From: JAAZMX01 sp035388025
GTDB lineage: Bacteria > Patescibacteriota > Patescibacteriia > UBA2196 > GWA2-42-15
Direction: 5' to 3'
Length of the DNA: 44,078 bases
Assembly: GCA_035388025.1 (NCBI GenBank)
Contig: DAOOPA010000002.1
Span: forward strand, 1 to 44,078
Positions 40,629 to 44,078 of the stretch are shown piece after piece. Position 1 is the first letter of the stretch; the number at the start of each line of letters is the position of its first letter. The notes beneath the pieces are model-generated. The model saw only the letters and a list, made by a program, of their open reading frames with translations, was not told the DNA's origin and did not search any database. A program made the position numbers and the translations under genes.

Positions 40629-41733
40629 GAAAACAATCATCATAATACTCGGTGCGGCGGCCCTGATGCTGATTCTGGGCTGGTTTTATTTAATAATAAA
40701 GTGGTGGCCGGAAATATGTCCGAGCAACATGAACACCGCGAGAAATGAAACCATGTTGATTTTTTCTACTAGTACGGCAAACCGCTTGAGCCCGGAGCCA
40801 AAAGAAATCAAAATAATCGCGGTCGGTGATATAATGCTTTCCAGAACAGTGGAACAAAAAATGTTGGACAAAAATAATTTTGATTATCCATTTCTGAAAA
40901 TGAAAGAATATTTGAAGACGGCTGACTTGGCTTTCGGTAATCTGGAAACAGCCATCACGCCAGGGCGGGTAATCGAAAGCGGCGAGATGACTTTTCGCGC
41001 CGACCCAAAGGTGGCTCAAATTTTGCGGAATAATAATTTTCAAATTGTCTCTTTGGCCAACAATCATACGCCGAATTTCGGGCAGAAGGGGTTGAAAGAT
41101 ACTTTTGAATATTTAACCAGGGCGGGAATAAAATATGCCGGTGCGGGTAATAATTTGGAGGAAGCCAGAAGAGCCCAATACCTAAAGGTGGGTGACATAA
41201 ATATTGCCTGGCTCTCAAGAACCGAGCAAGTGATGGTGCCTGAGAGCTACGCGGCTGGCGAGATAAAAGCGGGGACGGCCTTTTGGGACAAACAAGAAAT
41301 CGCTGACGCGGTAAAGGCGGCCAAAGAAAAAGCTGATCTGGTGATTGTTTCGATGCATGCCGGAGTGGAATACAGACCAAAACCAACCGAAGAACAGCAA
41401 GCTTTTGCCAGAGCGGCAATTGAGGCCGGAGCAGAAATAGTGATCGGCCATCATCCGCACGTGGTGCAAAGCGCGGAAAAATATCAGGGCAAATATATTT
41501 TTTACAGCTTAGGCAATTTTATTTTTGACCAAATGTGGAGTCGAGAAACCAGAGAAGGAATAACACTAGAAATCACTTTGACAAAATCTGGTGTTAACCA
41601 GATTGCCGTAACGCCAATTTTGATTGAGGATTATTGCCAACCGAGAATGCTGACCGGTGAAGAAGGAGAGAAAATAATCAAGAGGCTGGAGATGGAGACT
41701 GAAGAGAAAGGTGAGGATTATATTCTAAAATAA
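40621..41733 (+). CDS. CapA family metallophosphatase-like protein, membrane anchored
   Basis: 370 residues from ATG 40621, overlapping the ATPase end by 8 nt. One N-terminal helix (about 5-25), then the CapA/PGA_cap calcineurin-like domain: AVGDIMLSRT, FGNLETAI, SLANNHTPNFG, VSMHAGVEY and IGHHPHVVQ, which supply the metal-binding Asp, Asn and His residues. Founding members take part in poly-gamma-glutamate capsule export; most homologs are uncharacterised. An envelope role outside the membrane is inferred. Confidence 0.85.
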   Translation: MSKKTIIIILGAAALMLILGWFYLIIKWWPEICPSNMNTARNETMLIFSTSTANRLSPEPKEIKIIAVGDIMLSRTVEQKMLDKNNFDYPFLKMKEYLKTADLAFGNLETAITPGRVIESGEMTFRADPKVAQILRNNNFQIVSLANNHTPNFGQKGLKDTFEYLTRAGIKYAGAGNNLEEARRAQYLKVGDINIAWLSRTEQVMVPESYAAGEIKAGTAFWDKQEIADAVKAAKEKADLVIVSMHAGVEYRPKPTEEQQAFARAAIEAGAEIVIGHHPHVVQSAEKYQGKYIFYSLGNFIFDQMWSRETREGITLEITLTKSGVNQIAVTPILIEDYCQPRMLTGEEGEKIIKRLEMETEEKGEDYILK

Positions 41734-41848
41734 AAACAAAGGACAAAGCTCTAATTTCCAATCAAGCTCAAATTCCAAAGCCTAAAAACCTTTGTTTATG
41801 ATTTAGAGTTTTGGATTTGGGATTTAAATTTTAGCACCGTAATTATTT
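41734..41848. repeat. AT-rich imperfect inverted repeat before queH
   Basis: CAAATTCCAAAGCCTAAA and, reversed, TTTAGAGTTTTGGATTTG are imperfect arms around AACCTTTGTTTATGA. The gap holds no gene. It is of the same style as the AT-rich repeat at 11690-11766. Confidence 0.45.
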
Positions 41849-42409
41849 ATGCCAAAAATCTTATTTCATACTTGTTGTTCCCCATGTGCCTGCTATCCGA
41901 TCGAGGAATTGGAGAGACTGGGTTTTGCGGTGACTGTTTTTTATTACAACCCAAACGTCCAGCCGAGAGAAGAATATGATGCGCGCCTGGCTGAATTAAA
42001 AAAATATTTGGCCACGACCCATCAAGGTGTAAAAATAGTCCAAGGCGAATATGAGGTAGAAAAATGGTTTGACCAAATTAAAGGACTAGAGAATGAGCCG
42101 GAGCGTGGACGGCGTTGCGATGTCTGTTATGAATTGCGGCTCAGGAAAACCGCGCAAAAAGCCAAAGAACTCGGGTGTGAATATTTTGGCTCCAGCTTAT
42201 CGGTCAGCCCGCATAAAAAAGCGGATAAGATCAGCGAGCTGGGCAACAAAATCGCGGCCAAGTATGGTTTGAAATTTTTGGACCGCGACTGGAAAAAAAC
42301 GGGGGGGTTCCAGGCGGCCTGTCAAATCGCCAAGAAACATAATTTTTACCGGCAAAATTATTGCGGGTGCGTGTTCTCAAAATCAAAGCAAGATAAGCGA
42401 ATTAAATAA
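41849..42409 (+). CDS. queH: epoxyqueuosine reductase QueH
   Basis: 186 residues of the former DUF208. CCSPC (C9, C10, C13), GRRCDVCYE (C90, C93) and YCGC (C172, C174) are the cysteine groups; in the characterised enzyme four Cys hold a 4Fe-4S cluster and the vicinal pair forms a redox disulfide. It reduces epoxyqueuosine to queuosine in tRNA, the last step of the pathway. No other queuosine gene is in the window, so epoxyqueuosine tRNA must come from genes elsewhere or from salvage. Confidence 0.93.
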   Translation: MPKILFHTCCSPCACYPIEELERLGFAVTVFYYNPNVQPREEYDARLAELKKYLATTHQGVKIVQGEYEVEKWFDQIKGLENEPERGRRCDVCYELRLRKTAQKAKELGCEYFGSSLSVSPHKKADKISELGNKIAAKYGLKFLDRDWKKTGGFQAACQIAKKHNFYRQNYCGCVFSKSKQDKRIK

Positions 42410-42544
42410 ACCAAGTAAATTAAAAAAGTCTGTGTCTTCTTGTAAAGTACTTAAATTGTGGTAAGATTAAATTAGTAAATGTTATTCTGTCTTTAATTTT
42501 ATTTATTGGCCAACTGGCTTAATTTACTTACTAAATTTGCAAAA

Positions 42545-42877
42545 ATGACGCGTGAAAAATGGCTAGAAACACTGGACAAAATCAAAAGACAATTCACCAT
42601 TGACAGTGAAGAACATGGGGCTTTGGGTGAAGATATTCCCGGGGAAAAATGGTTGGTGGAATTTGAGACGCCGGGCATGGGAAAAATAAAAATGGAGTGG
42701 GTGGAAAAACCAAAATTGAAAGAGGTAAAGACCAACTATGCTAATCGTATCGGCTCAACAACCAAAATAACCAACGTCTACGACGAAAATGAAAAGATCA
42801 ACTATCTAAATATTTTTAAGTGGAATGAGCGGGAACAGGTTTGGGACAAGTTGGCCAATGAATTTATAAATCTTTAA
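42545..42877 (+). CDS. conserved-looking hypothetical protein
   Basis: 110 residues from ATG 42545 (MTREKWLETLDKIKRQF). A helical start is followed by beta-rich sequence with GEKWLVEFETPGMGKIKMEW and NYLNIFKWNEREQVW. No signal, membrane segment or known motif. The frame begins 13 codons earlier at a TTG without ribosome site; the ATG is preferred. Confidence 0.65.
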   Translation: MTREKWLETLDKIKRQFTIDSEEHGALGEDIPGEKWLVEFETPGMGKIKMEWVEKPKLKEVKTNYANRIGSTTKITNVYDENEKINYLNIFKWNEREQVWDKLANEFINL

Positions 42878-42895
42878 AAAATAAAAATCACCATT

Positions 42896-43378
42896 ATGTC
42901 CAAAGGACAACTTTTTGTCAACTATCATTGGAAACAGATAACCCTCGCTTTCGTGGTGGTTGTCGCTTTGGTCGCCTGGCAGACGATCGGCGAAGAACGA
43001 GAGTTAAAAAAGATCAAGGAAGGCCAGGTGGCTGGAGTGAGTATTGATAATAGCAACCAGCAAATAGAAAGTGAAGCCCAAAAACAAAGGTTGATTATCA
43101 CTTATCAGGCAAGCCTGAAAAATCTCCTGAAAGAATATTTACAAAAAAGAGCTAGCTCAATCAACGATCAAACTGGCTGGCTGACGGCAATAGAACAAAC
43201 CAAGGCCGACGTCCTGAAATTGAGTGTCCCTGATGAATACAAGGAACTGCATCTTGCCATAGTGACAACCATGGACCGAGAAAAAGAGGCATTAAAGGAA
43301 GATGATCAAGACAAAAAGCAGGCGATAGAAAGCGCCTGGGCGGAAATCTTAGAACAATATTTTTGGCTTAATAACTAG
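42896..43378 (+). CDS. membrane-anchored helical protein of unknown function
   Basis: 160 residues: a short cytoplasmic start, one hydrophobic helix (ITLAFVVVVALVAWQTI, about 15-31), then a charged, mostly helical extracytoplasmic part of about 120 residues, with Gln, Glu and Lys in coiled-coil-like spacing. No Cys. It is 18 nt behind the previous gene and 10 nt before the next, so a three-gene operon is likely. Confidence 0.65.
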   Translation: MSKGQLFVNYHWKQITLAFVVVVALVAWQTIGEERELKKIKEGQVAGVSIDNSNQQIESEAQKQRLIITYQASLKNLLKEYLQKRASSINDQTGWLTAIEQTKADVLKLSVPDEYKELHLAIVTTMDREKEALKEDDQDKKQAIESAWAEILEQYFWLNN

Positions 43379-43388
43379 AGAAATTTTT

Positions 43389-44078
43389 GTGCCTATCGCC
43401 CTTGCTTATCTTTATGGTTTGGCAACCCTCTTCGGGTTACAGCTCGGGGTAATTAATCCCGTTTTTTTCTGGTGGTCAGCGGGCGGCGTATTAGTTTTTA
43501 ATATCTTTTTTGTCTGGTTGGCAACAAGGGCCAAATGGGATAAAAATTTTTTTAATTTTTTAATCTCCCCTTTCTTTTTTTTACTGTCAGGGTTAATGTT
43601 TTTGGGGTTTGCCAATCAATTAATAATCCGGGAATTGGCAGTGGTTTTTCTCTCGCTTGGAACGCTGCTTTTTGCCAGACAATTGATTATTTTGAGTTAT
43701 CATAAATATCAATATCAAAATCATTCCCTTTCAACCATCTCCAAAATTCTCAATACTACGACTATTTTTTTCTGGTTCAACGGGGTTTTTGATTTGTCCA
43801 TCTTTTTAAATATCTCCTTTTGGCTACTCGCCCCTTTGACTGTCGCGGCGGTCGGCTTGGTAACCTACCAATTTTTCATTATCAATAAAATCAAAAATGT
43901 AGCCGGACAGTGGTTTTTGCCAGTTATTATCCTGGCGATAACTGAGTTATTTTTGGTGGTAGCTTGGTTGCCTAATCTTTCGGCGGTCAAAGCGCTGATT
44001 ATGACCGCCGCCTATTATTTCTTTACCGGCCTGGCTCAACACTTTCTTTTGGGTACGATCAATAAAAAAACTTATTGG
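43389..44078 (+). CDS. polytopic membrane protein, cut by the window end
   Basis: A GTG-started frame (MPIALAYLYGLATLFG) stays open for 230 codons to the last base, so the gene is incomplete. About seven to eight hydrophobic helices follow one another with short charged loops (TRAKWDKNF, SYHKYQYQNHS, IINKIKNVAG). No known motif. Co-directional with, and 10 nt behind, the anchored helical protein. Confidence 0.65.
   Translation, partial: MPIALAYLYGLATLFGLQLGVINPVFFWWSAGGVLVFNIFFVWLATRAKWDKNFFNFLISPFFFLLSGLMFLGFANQLIIRELAVVFLSLGTLLFARQLIILSYHKYQYQNHSLSTISKILNTTTIFFWFNGVFDLSIFLNISFWLLAPLTVAAVGLVTYQFFIINKIKNVAGQWFLPVIILAITELFLVVAWLPNLSAVKALIMTAAYYFFTGLAQHFLLGTINKKTYW

Overview
The window looks like chromosomal DNA of a Patescibacteria (Candidate Phyla Radiation) bacterium, most likely of the Parcubacteria type. 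This is inferred from gene content and style, not from a marker-gene search. The signs are moderate-to-low GC, very short gaps, many polytopic glycosyltransferase-like membrane proteins with no close namesake, few Shine-Dalgarno sites with several apparently leaderless genes, and small dispersed GC-rich intergenic repeats. TGA is used as a stop, so the recoded-UGA lineages are excluded.

Layout. (1) 1-2341: tRNA-Leu(GAG), a small zinc-ribbon reading frame of uncertain start, and a DUF2079 membrane protein. (2) 2324-10245, minus strand: a compact six-gene operon of four GT-C-like membrane proteins and two GT2 polyprenyl-phosphate sugar synthases. This is the logic of a lipid-linked sugar donor system feeding membrane glycosyltransferases. 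(3) 10304-12406, minus: a TM1266-like ACT-fold protein, a phosphoglucose/phosphomannose isomerase and rlmE. (4) 12614-14306, minus: two unrecognised exported or membrane proteins. (5) 14435-16290, plus: a FemAB-type aminoacyltransferase and a sugar nucleotidyltransferase. (6) 16490-19525: a regulatory cluster with an HTH-HATPase-DUF4325 protein under a 10-bp palindrome that overlaps its promoter, a CxxC-rich protein, a small secreted protein and a winged-helix protein. (7) 19584-22469: a PfkB kinase, a 41-codon gene with its own promoter and terminator, an MFS transporter and tRNA-Cys(GCA) behind a hairpin-rich leader. (8) 22514-29790: two phosphohexomutases, an IMPase-family phosphatase, MurL and MurD (the alternative L-Glu/epimerase route to D-Glu in peptidoglycan) and two small membrane proteins. 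(9) 29894-30537: two paralogous Cro/CI repressors around a 39-codon gene with overlapping divergent promoters. (10) 30604-34247, minus: mtaB, hisS (with a long acidic tail), lepB and tRNA-Val(CAC). (11) 34390-44078, plus: an LCP protein, der, pth, a P2-type ATPase, a CapA-like protein, queH and three hypothetical proteins, the last cut by the window edge.

The common thread is the cell envelope. Sugar phosphates are interconverted (isomerase, two mutases, nucleotidyltransferase), loaded on polyprenyl phosphate (GT2), transferred by GT-C proteins, and peptidoglycan is built (MurD/MurL), bridged (FemAB-like) and decorated (LCP). The most distinctive features are the palindrome-controlled HTH-HATPase-DUF4325 gene, the mini HTH switch with a tiny divergent gene, the 41-codon gene, the acidic HisRS tail, and repeated -10 boxes placed 6-7 nt before an ATG. 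No CRISPR array, transposase, integrase or complete phage module was seen.
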